From Niastella soli (GTDB lineage Bacteria; Bacteroidota; Bacteroidia; Chitinophagales; Chitinophagaceae), in assembly GCF_017742245.1 (NCBI RefSeq), contig NZ_JAGHKO010000001.1, forward strand, positions 2,013,061 to 2,077,060: a DNA stretch of 64,000 bases. Direction: 5' to 3'. Position 1 is the stretch's first letter. Each line of letters starts with the position of its first letter. A model generated the notes under the pieces. It made no database searches. It saw only the letters and a program-made list of their open reading frames with translations, and was not told where the DNA came from. Shown here in pieces: positions 37,954 to 47,700 of the stretch. Made by a program: the position numbers and the translations under genes.

Positions 37954-38193
37954 ATGTACCTTTTGAAACACATATGTATTGGAGTTAATTCAGTGATCAA
38001 TCAACTGGTTGTTGCACTGGTTCTATCTACTTCTGCATGTTTGTCCTCATTTACTCCAGGGGCTTCAATACCAGCCAATAAAGGCCTTACAAATACTGGT
38101 TTAACCTGTTTTAACATAGACCATAACAGCGGTCAATTAGCATTATTGTGCGTATGTCTACCCAACGGGGGGCGTGCCAACAACGTATTATAA
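37954..38193 (+). CDS. Possible small secreted peptide
   Basis: 79-codon frame with a Lys near the front, a hydrophobic stretch (LVVALVLSTSACLSS) and several Cys in the rest. It could be a small exported peptide, but there is no promoter match, no recognised family and no hairpin directly after it. Equally likely to be a chance frame or a gene remnant. Confidence 0.25.
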   Translation: MYLLKHICIGVNSVINQLVVALVLSTSACLSSFTPGASIPANKGLTNTGLTCFNIDHNSGQLALLCVCLPNGGRANNVL

Positions 38194-38365
38194 TAGCGGC
38201 GTGCATGGTGAAAACTGTGAAAAGGAATAAAATAATGATTGCAAATCAATGAGGTAGGAGGGTTTGACGCAACGGATAGTATTGGAAAATTGTAATAAGT
38301 GTTATGTATGTATAAAGTACCCCGATAAATGAATTCAGATCGTGCGAATAACTAGCGAAAAAGAT

Positions 38366-38431
38366 TAAAGAGTTTATTTTAAAGGGTACGATCAACAACA
38401 CCGTCCCGTTTCTACGGGATGGTTTTTTAAA
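38366..38431 (+). repeat. 66-nt terminator-ended repeat, copy 1
   Basis: Begins TAAAGAGTTTATTTT, continues with AAAGGGTACGATCAACAAC, and ends in the hairpin CCGTCCCGT-TTCT-ACGGGATGG and TTTTTT. Shares an identical 47-base core with copies 2 and 3. Possible small-RNA 3' end. Confidence 0.7.
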
Positions 38432-38579
38432 GCTTTCCATTCCTATCAGAATACCTCAAACGAAATTCAATCATCTGAAAGCGCCTGTTACTGGTGCTGT
38501 AGTTTAACCACTGTAGCTTTTACGGATTATTTCAGTAAGCATTTTATCACTGCTTTGCGCAACCGCCTGGCAGCTTATA

Positions 38580-38646
38580 TAAAGAGTTTATTTTAAAGGG
38601 TACGATCAACAACACCGTCCCGTTTCTACGGGAGGGATTTTTTTAA
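38580..38646 (+). repeat. 66-nt terminator-ended repeat, copy 2
   Basis: Identical to copy 1 over its core; the 3' arm reads ACGGGAGGG instead of ACGGGATGG, which loses one base pair but keeps the T-run. 214 bases after copy 1. Confidence 0.7.
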
Positions 38647-38766
38647 ACGACCCTGGGACCAGGAGCCTGTACGGCCGGTTCTAAAAATAATTTGAGATTA
38701 AGAAATTATGAGAAGGTTCAACACCGCGGCCCCTATGCCTTGCGTCTTGTTCCTTGAAACTTACTA

Positions 38767-38832
38767 TAAAGTTTTTATTTTAAAGGGTACGATCAACAAC
38801 ACCGTCCCGTTTCTACGGGATGGTTTTTTAAA
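38767..38832 (+). repeat. 66-nt terminator-ended repeat, copy 3
   Basis: Core identical to copies 1 and 2; differs near the front (TAAAGTTTTTATTTT). 187 bases after copy 2, and the hairpin is intact. Confidence 0.7.
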
Positions 38833-39089
38833 ACTCCCTTTTTCTTCACTAGCCCCTGTCAGTGATTGACAAAATCCCATTTCCTTTCTTTAGCTCCGAT
38901 ATCAAATTACGCCTGAGTAACCAGGACCTATTCTTTGCTGGAGAGCCTGTTTACTTGCACTGTTTTACCTGATATGTGTTTAAAACGATAACACGCGGCT
39001 GCCTGTTGCCTACAGGTTGCTGACTGTATTGTCGCATAGATTTCTATTGTGCGCCCTGGAATGGCGCCCTATTCCGTAACAATTTTAAA

Positions 39090-40412
39090 ATGTATGTGAT
39101 GGTCAAATTTTACTTCAACCTCAAAAAAAAGGCTTGGCGAAGCGCGGTCATAACCGTGATGGTCCTGCTGATGTTGCCAGTGTTTACGCTGGCTCAGGGA
39201 CTGGAATTTAAAGATGGAAAAAAAGTATCGGGAAGAGAAGGCGAAGATGGTGCTGTATACAAATTCCCCAATGTTACAAAGGATGTAGATGGTTATATAA
39301 GGATCAATGGCCGCTCTTCAGCGGGCGTTAAACTAACAGCCATCGATTTGGAAAGTACTGGTTGGGATAAGGCTTTCCAACCCCAGATTGAATACAAGAA
39401 CAAATCGGCCCATGGCAGTGAAAAGGATTGGTGGATGGAATTCGAGGTCTCATTCGTTTCCTCAAAAGACAATACACCTGTTGCTATTTCAAGTATGGAC
39501 CTTACCGCCATCGATATAGATGGTGATGGGGATAACATATATGAATGGATCTCACTCTACGGATTGGATTCCTATACCACTGAGCGGCGCACCTCCTTAC
39601 AGGTATTAGACATCCTGGAAAATATCTTAAGTGTGCTCACGCTTACCGGTAAAAAATTCTCCGGGCCCCTTACACAGTATAATAACATTGATACTACAGC
39701 TACCAATGTAATGGCCACGGCCAGGTTCACAAATAAAAGTAAGTTCAACATCAGGGCTGGCGGGCATAGCAGCGACAATGACATCTCAACTGAACGCATG
39801 TATGCCTTCTGGTTCAAATCGTTTAATTACACCGCCCCGGTACAAGGCTCGCTGCCGGTATTGCTCAATTCGTTTACTGCAAAAAAGACCGGCAATCAGG
39901 TAGTCCTGAACTGGAGCACCGATATGGAAAGGGATTTCAGCCATTTTATAGTTGAAAAAAGCGCGAATGGAAAAGATTATTCCGATGCTGGTGTGTTGTT
40001 TACAGATGGCAATAGTAACAGCCGCAGGGAATACTCCTTTAAAGACGACCTGAAAAATAGCCCTTCAGGACTTGTTTATTACCGCCTTAAAATGGTTGAC
40101 CTGGATGGACATTACCAACAATCTGATGTTCGGATAATCAGACTTACAGAAGACAAGACAGCCCAAAACATAACTGTATATCCCAACCCCGTGGTAAACG
40201 ATCTCAGGATAACACTGGCCAGCGGCTGGCAGGATAAGGCAGTGTTTATCCAGGTGGTAAATGCAAACGGCCAAAGCGTAATGCAGATAAGTAAATCCAG
40301 GGCAAGCCAAACAGAAAGCATTAGCGTCAATGATTTAAAGCCTGGGTTGTATACAGTGCGGGTGTTGAATGGATTGGAATCGGCCCAGCAACGATTTATT
40401 AAAGCGAAATAG
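39090..40412 (+). CDS. T9SS cargo protein with C-terminal sorting domain
   Basis: 440-residue secreted protein. A signal peptide ends near VFTLAQ (about residue 35); a mature domain of about 220 residues with Asp-rich segments (IDIDGDGDNIYEW, calcium-loop-like) is followed by a fibronectin-like linker (LLNSFTAKKTGNQVVLNWST) and a type A sorting domain (VYPNPVVNDLRITL ... GLYTVRVL). The sorting domain directs export by the type IX system and attachment to the surface. An ATG four codons in (MVKFYF) is an alternative start. The function of the mature domain is unknown. Confidence 0.85.
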   Translation: MYVMVKFYFNLKKKAWRSAVITVMVLLMLPVFTLAQGLEFKDGKKVSGREGEDGAVYKFPNVTKDVDGYIRINGRSSAGVKLTAIDLESTGWDKAFQPQIEYKNKSAHGSEKDWWMEFEVSFVSSKDNTPVAISSMDLTAIDIDGDGDNIYEWISLYGLDSYTTERRTSLQVLDILENILSVLTLTGKKFSGPLTQYNNIDTTATNVMATARFTNKSKFNIRAGGHSSDNDISTERMYAFWFKSFNYTAPVQGSLPVLLNSFTAKKTGNQVVLNWSTDMERDFSHFIVEKSANGKDYSDAGVLFTDGNSNSRREYSFKDDLKNSPSGLVYYRLKMVDLDGHYQQSDVRIIRLTEDKTAQNITVYPNPVVNDLRITLASGWQDKAVFIQVVNANGQSVMQISKSRASQTESISVNDLKPGLYTVRVLNGLESAQQRFIKAK

Positions 40413-40461
40413 GCACAGTGGGGGTGGCTGGTGGCAGCCGATAGACGTTACGGTAAAAAAG

Positions 40462-40491
40462 AAGTCCGAAAGCAGCGCTGCTTTCGGACTT
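40462..40491. terminator. Symmetric terminator between convergent T9SS genes
   Basis: Perfect 30-base palindrome (AAGTCCGAAAGCAGC and its complement) preceded by AAAAAAG and followed by TAAGTTT; it can serve both the plus gene and the minus gene. Confidence 0.85.
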
Positions 40492-40517
40492 TAAGTTTAT
40501 GCTGCTTTTGGAGCTTA

Positions 40518-42899
40518 TTAATTCTTCAACAGCTTTTTCTGGAAAAGCATGCTTTTTCCAGCTCTGATATCCAGCATATACATACCTTTTGCAAGGCCTG
40601 CAGGGACGCGGATACTGAGTGATTGGCTTCCGATGCCTAATTGCTCAGAAGTGCTATACACTTCTCTTCCTGAGAAATCAACCAAACGGATGCGAACCTG
40701 TTCAGCGGTTTTCAACTGAATTTGAACGTTTATATCACGATCGAACGGATTAGGCAACGCTTCTACATCCAGTTCATTAATATCAAGCCTGATAATACCT
40801 GAATAATTGATGGTTCCACCTTTTTGGTTAATCTTCAGGCGATAGTAACGAGTAGTAGAGAATGTATGGTCAATATCAGTGAACTGGTAGTTATTGGTTA
40901 CGTTGGAATTTTCTTTCGCCACAACGGTACCAGCTTTGGTGAAGGAAGTGCCGTTTTCAGAATATTCAACTTCATAAGTTCCCACACCCTGATCGCCATT
41001 CATGCTCCAGTTCAATACTGATCTTTGATCCTGCAGGCTGCCTTTAAATTTAAGGTTCAGCAAAGGCAGTACACCATCTGAATAAAAGCAGGTAGGTGTT
41101 TGACCAACGTTGGTAGGATCGCTCGAGTTAACGAACATAATGTTACCATCGGCATCGGTCAGCGTGATCTTCGACTGGTTACAAACCTGTTTGTTAGGTT
41201 CTGTTTTAACCCGGAACGTAACTACGGCTGCGTTACCTGGGTTTGGAAGAACAATACCTGCCGCCTGACCCAATGTGTTTACCAATGCGCCATTAGGGTT
41301 ACCGGTAACTGCAAATGGCATGGTACCGCCGCTTTTGTCTGCTACGGCTACCCCATTCATCTTGGTTGTATTTTTAATATACGTGGTGGATGGTGGAATA
41401 TAATCGTACATATATACCCCTGCCGCGTTCACGTTACCAATATTTGTAACGGTAATTTTATATTCAACCGTATCGCCACCGTTAATTGTACCGTCGCCAT
41501 CAATATCTGTATAAGTTTTATCTGCAATGATAGAGCTGCTCAGTACCGGGAAGGCACAGGTAGTATAGTCACCGGATGTATAAACGCCACTGGCGGTTGC
41601 GTTAAGTGGTACTGCATTCATGGTTTGGAGGTTCAGCTTAAGTACCTCATTCTTCTTTCCATTGATGTATACGTTTCCAAATAGATCAATAGCCAGGGAC
41701 TGTGGAGTAAAGGCATTGGGATCTGGTGGCTGTTTAACGGGAAAACCATTTACCTTTATTGCACCCATATATGTAGCTACTCTTGTAGTTGGATTGATCT
41801 TATACATGTTACCCGAATTACAGATCAGGTACATCTTTCCCGAACCATCCGCAAAAAGGTCACCACCTACTTCACCCAACACACTGGTTGTGTTAGTGGT
41901 AGCATTGATCAGGGAGCCCATTCTGGTAATTACCGGATTATTTGAAGCATCGAACGTAAACTTGATCAGATCATCTGCATTATTGGTAAGCGCATAGCAA
42001 TAGCCATCAGAACCCATACCCATACGGTTAATGGTGTTGCCACTGTTTTCCAGCTGGGTACTTTTGTATCTATATGCTACCGCAGGGTTTTGGCTCATGT
42101 CTATATAAGACAATAATGCGTAAGACTGGTTATTAACGAAATAGATCCGTTGTCTGGACTTGTCATAAGCGATTGCCGCAGAATGTTCCAGAAATTGATC
42201 AGTATAAACGTCTATTACTTTATTGCTTATCGCTTCCATCTGATCACCATTGAAACCATCATAAATAATAGGGCCACCCTGTCCGTTTGTTGTATCCACT
42301 GTACGTAAGAAGGCGTACACATTGCCATAACCCTGGTTAGGATTCACATCAGACGTAGACATTTGGTAAACAATGTTACAACCGGCATCTTTAATGATGT
42401 TTGTATACACTGTGTTGGTAGCCTGGATGGTTGAAGTAGTACCCTGAGTAGCATCGATGGTAGCATTGTTGAAAATACTACCGCCATTCCCGGTTACTGT
42501 TACACGGAATTTAACTATTGCCGATCCGAGGGGGTTTATAATACCCGGGGCATAAGATGGCGCATTAATTGCACCCCCAGTGCCGGCATAGGGCATTACA
42601 CCGCCGGATTTATCGGTTACTGCAGAACCGTTTAAAGTGGTTGAACCAGTAACATACACCACACCTGGTGGTATGTTGTCGTACAGTTTTGAAGCGATGT
42701 AGTTTTGTGTTGTACCCAGGTTCGTGATCGTGATGGTATAAATCAACACATCACCTGAATTTGCTGTAGTACCATCGCCACCTGTTGTGAAGTTTTTCAC
42801 TTCTTTTAACATTTTCAACTGCGCCTGCGTGCTTGCCTTAAAGCCCAAAAACAATAAGGCTAAGAGCAGCGCTCTCAAAGGGTAGAATTTAAAATTCAT
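40518..42899 (-). CDS. T9SS cargo with DUF11 repeats and a WD-like middle
   Basis: 793-residue secreted protein. The signal peptide ends at about residue 27 (STQAQ). Two DUF11 domains (isopeptide-type surface repeats: DVLIYTITITNLG near 50 and DTVEYKITVTNIGN near 480) flank a beta-rich middle of about 270 residues with propeller-like repeats (e.g. GSGKMYLICNSGNMYKINP). The end has a linker (RSVLNWSMNGDQGVGTYEVE) and a type A sorting domain (ALPNPFDRDINVQI ... GMYMLDIRAG). It is probably a large adhesin-like surface protein; ligand unknown. Confidence 0.88.
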   Translation of the reverse strand: MNFKFYPLRALLLALLFLGFKASTQAQLKMLKEVKNFTTGGDGTTANSGDVLIYTITITNLGTTQNYIASKLYDNIPPGVVYVTGSTTLNGSAVTDKSGGVMPYAGTGGAINAPSYAPGIINPLGSAIVKFRVTVTGNGGSIFNNATIDATQGTTSTIQATNTVYTNIIKDAGCNIVYQMSTSDVNPNQGYGNVYAFLRTVDTTNGQGGPIIYDGFNGDQMEAISNKVIDVYTDQFLEHSAAIAYDKSRQRIYFVNNQSYALLSYIDMSQNPAVAYRYKSTQLENSGNTINRMGMGSDGYCYALTNNADDLIKFTFDASNNPVITRMGSLINATTNTTSVLGEVGGDLFADGSGKMYLICNSGNMYKINPTTRVATYMGAIKVNGFPVKQPPDPNAFTPQSLAIDLFGNVYINGKKNEVLKLNLQTMNAVPLNATASGVYTSGDYTTCAFPVLSSSIIADKTYTDIDGDGTINGGDTVEYKITVTNIGNVNAAGVYMYDYIPPSTTYIKNTTKMNGVAVADKSGGTMPFAVTGNPNGALVNTLGQAAGIVLPNPGNAAVVTFRVKTEPNKQVCNQSKITLTDADGNIMFVNSSDPTNVGQTPTCFYSDGVLPLLNLKFKGSLQDQRSVLNWSMNGDQGVGTYEVEYSENGTSFTKAGTVVAKENSNVTNNYQFTDIDHTFSTTRYYRLKINQKGGTINYSGIIRLDINELDVEALPNPFDRDINVQIQLKTAEQVRIRLVDFSGREVYSTSEQLGIGSQSLSIRVPAGLAKGMYMLDIRAGKSMLFQKKLLKN

Positions 42900-43651
42900 A
42901 GGTTCCGGATTTACACATGAAAGTTTTCGAATTAAATTCAGACGTCATAGCCAGGAAACAGGCCTCGTTCTGTTTCATCGGTTATAACCCTAAAAACGAT
43001 TTTATTTATACGATTTTGTTACTCATTTAGTTTCATTTTGCCGCTGTTTTAAATTGTTATCTATAGTAAATGTATCAATCAAAACGTGTTCAGTTCAGTC
43101 TATAGGTTTTCCTTTTAGTCAATAGGTTTCAAATAAGCACTGGTTCTTACGCCGCTACTCTTTTTCATTAAGTGATTATATCCGGTAAAACTGAAAACAG
43201 AAAAGAAAGATGCTAACAACAATGAAGGGTTGGTTATACAGGTATACTTAACCCGCAACCATTGGGGTGATTGTACCTGCAGTGCAATATTACCGGTTAA
43301 GGTAATTGGGCAGTTAAATGCATCTAAAAGAATAGACGCTTGTAAAGGAGTTTCGATCCTTTTCATTGTTTTCAATACGGATATAACATTTAAAGGCGAT
43401 AGTTAGCCATTTTTCGCCAATCGTACAACGCAAAACCCCTATCGATATTTTACAGGTAAACCTGTACCCAAAATAGGGATAACATATGTGTATTATAATT
43501 ACTACAAAAAATGATATAAATCAATTCATAATGAATTGTGTATAAAACACCTATGTACGTAGATTGGTGCAAGATACTAACAATCAAGCAAATAATATAA
43601 AATATGTGTTATTCCTTTTTTAGGACAAATGTGGAAAACTTATAAAAATAA
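42900..43651. other. Intergenic region between a T9SS gene and a receptor
   Basis: A/T-rich. Contains one weak minus-strand frame (43115-43375) and, at its end, the receptor promoter. No strong hairpins. Confidence 0.5.
43115..43375 (-). CDS. Possible small hypothetical protein
   Basis: 86-codon frame with an ATG start and codon use not unlike that of neighbours (MKTMKRIETPLQASILLDAF...). One hydrophobic stretch (LLLASFFSVFSFTGY) near the middle. No family, promoter or terminator supports it. Confidence 0.3.
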   Translation of the reverse strand: MKTMKRIETPLQASILLDAFNCPITLTGNIALQVQSPQWLRVKYTCITNPSLLLASFFSVFSFTGYNHLMKKSSGVRTSAYLKPID

Positions 43652-43683
43652 TTTGGTTTATTGTATAAACTGGTTTACGTTTG
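43652..43683 (+). promoter_or_regulatory. Promoter of the second TonB receptor operon
   Basis: TTTG at 43652-43655, 20-base spacer, TACGTTTG at 43676-43683 (full TAnnTTTG); the ATG follows 19 bases later. No 11-bp array, unlike the Pho-type promoters. Confidence 0.75.
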
Positions 43684-43702
43684 AGTATAAATTAAACCAC
43701 CC

Positions 43703-45973
43703 ATGCTACCGCTTTTGCCACTGCTTATTTTGCTCTTATCCTTTCTGGCAGGTTCAGCTCAAACCGTCATTTCCGGAAAAGTAAAAGATGGTAAAGGCCA
43801 TCCCATCCAGGGGGCCAGCATTTCTTTAAAAGATACTTATGATGGCGCCACTACTGATTCGTTAGGCGCCTATCATTTTAAAACAACTGAAAAAGGCGAA
43901 CAGGTCTTACTGGCCACCTCCATCGGTTATAAACTACAGGAACAAAAAATAACCATTTCAGGCGCTACCCTGCATTTTGAAGTAGTATTGAAACAAGAAC
44001 CCAATGAATTAACGGCAGTTACCATTACGGCCGGTTCCTTTGAGGCCAGCGATACAAAACGAACCACAGTTTTAAACTCTATTGATATTGTGACCACCGC
44101 CAGCGCCAATGCAGATATCACCAGTGCTATAAAAACATTACCTGGCGCCCAGCAGGTAGGGGAGAGCGAAGGATTGTTTGTTAGGGGTGGTACCGCGCAG
44201 GAAACAAAAGTGTTTATTGACGGTACCCTGGTTAACAATTTCTTTTTCAGTAGTGTGCCCGATATTGCCCAGCGTGGCCGTTTTTCCCCCTTTATTTTTA
44301 AAGGAACGGTTTTCAGTGCTGGGGGCTATTCCGCTTTATATGGCCAGGCCCTTTCTTCTGCTTTGATCCTGGAATCTGTTGACTTGCCCGATCAGTCTTC
44401 GGCCAGTGTAGGCATTTCTACTGTAGGATTAAATGCCGGGTTTCAGCAATTGTCAAAAAAGAAAAATTCCAGCTGGGGCATAAATTATAGTTATACTAAT
44501 CTCGCTGCTTATTTCGCAGTGATCAAACAACGCCCGGATAACTTTAAAATACCAGCGTTTCATAACGGCGAGGCCAACTTCAGAATAAAAACTTCCAAAA
44601 CAGGTATGCTGAAGTTTTATGGGTATTTTAATTATAATCAGTTGGGATTGCGCAGAGCCGATATTGATTCCCTGGAATTGAAAAATGCTTTCAGGCTTAC
44701 TAACTTTAATGTGTATGGTAATTTGTCGTGGAAAGAAAAGATTGGCAAAAAATGGCATTTATACATGGGGGCTTCCTACAGTAACAATACCGATAAAATA
44801 GGGAATGAACTGCAGGACCAGCACAATGACCCGTTAAATATGAATTTGGAACCCTATGATACCAAAAGTTTTCAGGTTAGGACCGATGGTGAACTGGCCC
44901 AGCTAAAAACAGTGCTGGAAAGACGCCTGTACGGTTTAAGCGCTATTCGTTTTGGTGGCGAGTACATGTATTTTACTGACAAGAATAAATACAGCAACCA
45001 GTATGTAACTAATGGCATTACGGCCGCAGATGATCACTTCAAGGCTGCATTTGCAGAGGCGGACCTATATATTACCAATGACCTGGCTGCTAAATTCGGT
45101 GGCCGCTTTGAGCATAGTTCACAGCTTGAAAAAACAAATGTGGTGCCCCGGATCTCACTGGCCTATAAAGTAGGTAACAAAGCCCAGGCTTCACTGGCCT
45201 ATGGCATATTTTATCAAAAACCCGAAAAGGATTATTACCTCCGCGGTTATGCCTATAATAACCTGCTGTATACAAAAGCTACCCATTACATTGCCAACTA
45301 TCAACGGGTAAGCAGGGATTATACTTTGCGTATTGAAGGCTATTATAAGAAATATGAAAACCTGATAAAAACCTACGGCACCAGTAATGCCGGCATTATT
45401 GACAGCGTAGGCAATGGGGGGTATGGCGATGCCAAAGGAATTGAACTCTTCTGGCGCGATCGTAAAACATTGAAGAATGTTGATTACTGGATCTCTTATT
45501 CTTATTTGGATACAAAGAGGGATTACCTGAATTACCCCTATGCTATTCAGCCAAACTTTGCGGCCAACCATACGGCCAGCGTGGTAGTGAAGAAATTTGT
45601 CACCAAAATAAAGACCCAGTTCAACGGCTCCTATACATTTGCAACCGGACGCCCATATTATAATATCCGGTACAGCAACAATGCCGGAAAGTTTCAGATT
45701 GCCGACCAGGGAAAAACAATTTCCTATAACAATCTAAGCTTTAGTGTCAATTACCTGCCCACTATTGGGAATACCAAATCCAAAAATTTTATAGTGTGGG
45801 TTTTCTCAGTAAACAATGTATTGGGCAGCGACCAGGTATTTGGGTATAATTATTCTTACAACGGGTTGCGGAAAGATCCTATTTTGCCTACGGCCCGGCG
45901 ATTTTACTTTCTTGGTTGTTTCCTGAGTTTTGGTGTTGACAGAAGCGATGATGTCATTAATAGTAATTTATAA
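43703..45973 (+). CDS. TonB-dependent receptor with regulatory-like domain
   Basis: 756-residue outer-membrane receptor. Signal peptide about 1-19 (LAGSAQ), carboxypeptidase-regulatory-like domain about 22-100 (ISGKVKDGKGHPIQGASISL), a plug (about 115-235, SEGLFVRGGTAQETKVFIDG) and a barrel. It is shorter than SusC proteins and lacks a SusD neighbour. The four genes downstream on the same strand (2TM protein, TPR-like protein, membrane protein, HTH regulator) are close enough to form one operon. Substrate unknown. Confidence 0.9.
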   Translation: MLPLLPLLILLLSFLAGSAQTVISGKVKDGKGHPIQGASISLKDTYDGATTDSLGAYHFKTTEKGEQVLLATSIGYKLQEQKITISGATLHFEVVLKQEPNELTAVTITAGSFEASDTKRTTVLNSIDIVTTASANADITSAIKTLPGAQQVGESEGLFVRGGTAQETKVFIDGTLVNNFFFSSVPDIAQRGRFSPFIFKGTVFSAGGYSALYGQALSSALILESVDLPDQSSASVGISTVGLNAGFQQLSKKKNSSWGINYSYTNLAAYFAVIKQRPDNFKIPAFHNGEANFRIKTSKTGMLKFYGYFNYNQLGLRRADIDSLELKNAFRLTNFNVYGNLSWKEKIGKKWHLYMGASYSNNTDKIGNELQDQHNDPLNMNLEPYDTKSFQVRTDGELAQLKTVLERRLYGLSAIRFGGEYMYFTDKNKYSNQYVTNGITAADDHFKAAFAEADLYITNDLAAKFGGRFEHSSQLEKTNVVPRISLAYKVGNKAQASLAYGIFYQKPEKDYYLRGYAYNNLLYTKATHYIANYQRVSRDYTLRIEGYYKKYENLIKTYGTSNAGIIDSVGNGGYGDAKGIELFWRDRKTLKNVDYWISYSYLDTKRDYLNYPYAIQPNFAANHTASVVVKKFVTKIKTQFNGSYTFATGRPYYNIRYSNNAGKFQIADQGKTISYNNLSFSVNYLPTIGNTKSKNFIVWVFSVNNVLGSDQVFGYNYSYNGLRKDPILPTARRFYFLGCFLSFGVDRSDDVINSNL

Positions 45974-46018
45974 CAGCAACTATTAACCAGTTATAATAAT
46001 TCATAAAATACCAGTCAC

Positions 46019-46300
46019 ATGGAAAATACAAAAGACCCTCAAATGTGGGAAATAGCCCAACGCAGGGTGAAGTTTAAATATAACCTGATAGCTTATATTG
46101 GAATGAACTGTTTCTTTTGGGGTATATGGTTATTTACCGGCCTTAATCAAGGCAATATGGGATATCCCTGGCCATTTTGGTCAACGGCAGGGTGGGGAAT
46201 TAGCCTGCTGTACCATTTTTTAAAAGCCTATGTTTTTATAGATAAGGACAGTAGTGTGGAACGGGAATATGCAAAACTGCAACAGCAGGCGAACCGGTAA
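46019..46300 (+). CDS. 2TM-domain protein
   Basis: 93-residue protein with two hydrophobic helices (about 23-40 and 53-74) and charged ends, the layout of the Bacteroidota 2TM domain family (PF13239 type). In that family the domain often accompanies regulators. It lies 45 bases after the receptor gene and 35 bases before the next gene. Function unknown. Confidence 0.8.
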   Translation: MENTKDPQMWEIAQRRVKFKYNLIAYIGMNCFFWGIWLFTGLNQGNMGYPWPFWSTAGWGISLLYHFLKAYVFIDKDSSVEREYAKLQQQANR

Positions 46301-46335
46301 AAAAAAGAACACCATAAATAATAAAATCAACCATC

Positions 46336-46974
46336 ATGAAGCAATTATTTTTTATCCTTCTTTCGATTGTGATCGTATCCCAGGGGATAGCACAAAGCGA
46401 AAAATTTACCAAGGCAATGACCACCACTATTGCAACATTTGACTCAGCTAAAACTGCCGACGATATGCTGGCTTCTTCAGCCGCTTTTGAACGTATTGCC
46501 GATGCTGAAAAAACACAATGGCTTCCGTATTACTATGCCTCGTTAAGCCAGGTCTTATATGCGTTCATGAAAAACGACATGAGCCAGGCTGATGCCTATG
46601 CAAACAAAGCAGATGACCTTTTGAAAAAGGCAGATGCCCTGCAGCCTAATAACTCTGAAATAAGCTGTGTTAAATGTTTGATAGCTACCCTGCATATGCT
46701 GGTAAATCCACAAAACCGCTGGCAGGAATACGGCCCTGTTATTCAAACAGAGTTGGACAATGCAAAAAAGCAGGATCCCTCAAACCCAAGACCTTATTAC
46801 TTACAGGGACAAAACCTGCGCAATACGCCTGAGCAGTTTGGTGGCGGATGTGCTACAGCCAAACCTGTACTGGAAGAAGCATTGAAAAAATATGAAACAT
46901 TCAAGCCAGCTTCCGATATTGCACCTAAGTGGGGTAAAGGACAGGTAGAAAAAACGCTGGCCACTTGTAAATAA
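46336..46974 (+). CDS. Secreted TPR-like helical-repeat protein
   Basis: 212-residue protein with a signal peptide (MKQLFFILLSIVIVSQGIAQ). The mature part is built from amphipathic helix pairs (WLPYYYASLSQVLYAF, ANKADDLLKKADALQP, NPRPYYLQGQNLRNTP) that look like tetratricopeptide repeats. It is a periplasmic protein-protein interaction module. Its operon mates are a TonB receptor, a 2TM protein, a membrane protein and an HTH regulator; a link with receptor assembly or signalling is possible but not shown. Confidence 0.75.
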   Translation: MKQLFFILLSIVIVSQGIAQSEKFTKAMTTTIATFDSAKTADDMLASSAAFERIADAEKTQWLPYYYASLSQVLYAFMKNDMSQADAYANKADDLLKKADALQPNNSEISCVKCLIATLHMLVNPQNRWQEYGPVIQTELDNAKKQDPSNPRPYYLQGQNLRNTPEQFGGGCATAKPVLEEALKKYETFKPASDIAPKWGKGQVEKTLATCK

Positions 46975-47078
46975 TTTGTGTTGTTCACGCATTGCCTGTA
47001 AAGTAATGCGTGAACAATCTCATTTTCGATAAATAACCATGCGGCTGGCTTCGCCGTTCGAACATTTAATAAAGAGCC

Positions 47079-47681
47079 ATGTTTATGGAAAAAGAATCCA
47101 ATTTTTCGCACACTGAAAGTTTAGCACTTATTGAATCCATGATCAATAAGGCAACGAACCGTTTTAACGAGGACGGTTTTTTGTATTTGTTATGGGGATG
47201 GGTGGTGCTGATTTGCAGCGTGACGGAATTCTTTTTATTACGTATTCGATTTGAAAAGCATTACCTGGTTTGGACGCTTACCTGGGCCGCGGTGATCTTT
47301 CAAATATTTTTTCTACGAAGGAAGCGGCAAAAGCAAAGAGTACGTACCTATACTGATGATATAGTTAAATACGTATGGATCACATTTATAATCATCATGT
47401 TCCTGGCAGCGGTCCTTATTGGTACCATTCAGGGCAAAGAGTATTATAAATTGATTGATCCTATCTTTTTGGTTATATATGGCATGCCTACTTTTTTGTC
47501 AGGTGTCATTCTGCGGTTTAAACCACTAATGTGGGGTGGCATTGGTTGCTGGGGGCTGTCGTTATTAACCGCGGTAATACCTGTGGAATATCATTTGCTG
47601 CTGGTATCAGCAGCTATGGTAGTGGCCTGGATTATGCCCGGGTATTTATTAAGGCTGAAATATAAAAAGACAAATCCTTAA
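47079..47681 (+). CDS. Polytopic membrane protein of unknown function
   Basis: 200-residue protein. A polar head of about 35 residues precedes about five hydrophobic helices. ATG codons at 47079 and 47085 are both possible. It stands directly before the HTH regulator gene (19 bases) in the receptor operon; membrane proteins of this kind often pair with such one-domain regulators in Bacteroidota. No known function. Confidence 0.7.
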   Translation: MFMEKESNFSHTESLALIESMINKATNRFNEDGFLYLLWGWVVLICSVTEFFLLRIRFEKHYLVWTLTWAAVIFQIFFLRRKRQKQRVRTYTDDIVKYVWITFIIIMFLAAVLIGTIQGKEYYKLIDPIFLVIYGMPTFLSGVILRFKPLMWGGIGCWGLSLLTAVIPVEYHLLLVSAAMVVAWIMPGYLLRLKYKKTNP

Positions 47682-47700
47682 TAAGTGAAAGCCATTGCAA

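Larger units (their letters stand above)
37666..39089. other. 1.4-kb gene-poor region with three 66-nt repeats
   Basis: Contains one weak open frame (37954-38193) and three copies of a terminator-ended repeat (38366, 38580, 38767). The sequence between the copies is unrelated. Nothing else recognised. Confidence 0.7.

Noticed and set aside
41100-41684. 194-codon plus-strand frame inside the DUF11/T9SS gene
   Set aside because: It lies opposite a well-supported gene, and its Cys/Ile/Trp-rich product looks like a shadow of that gene.
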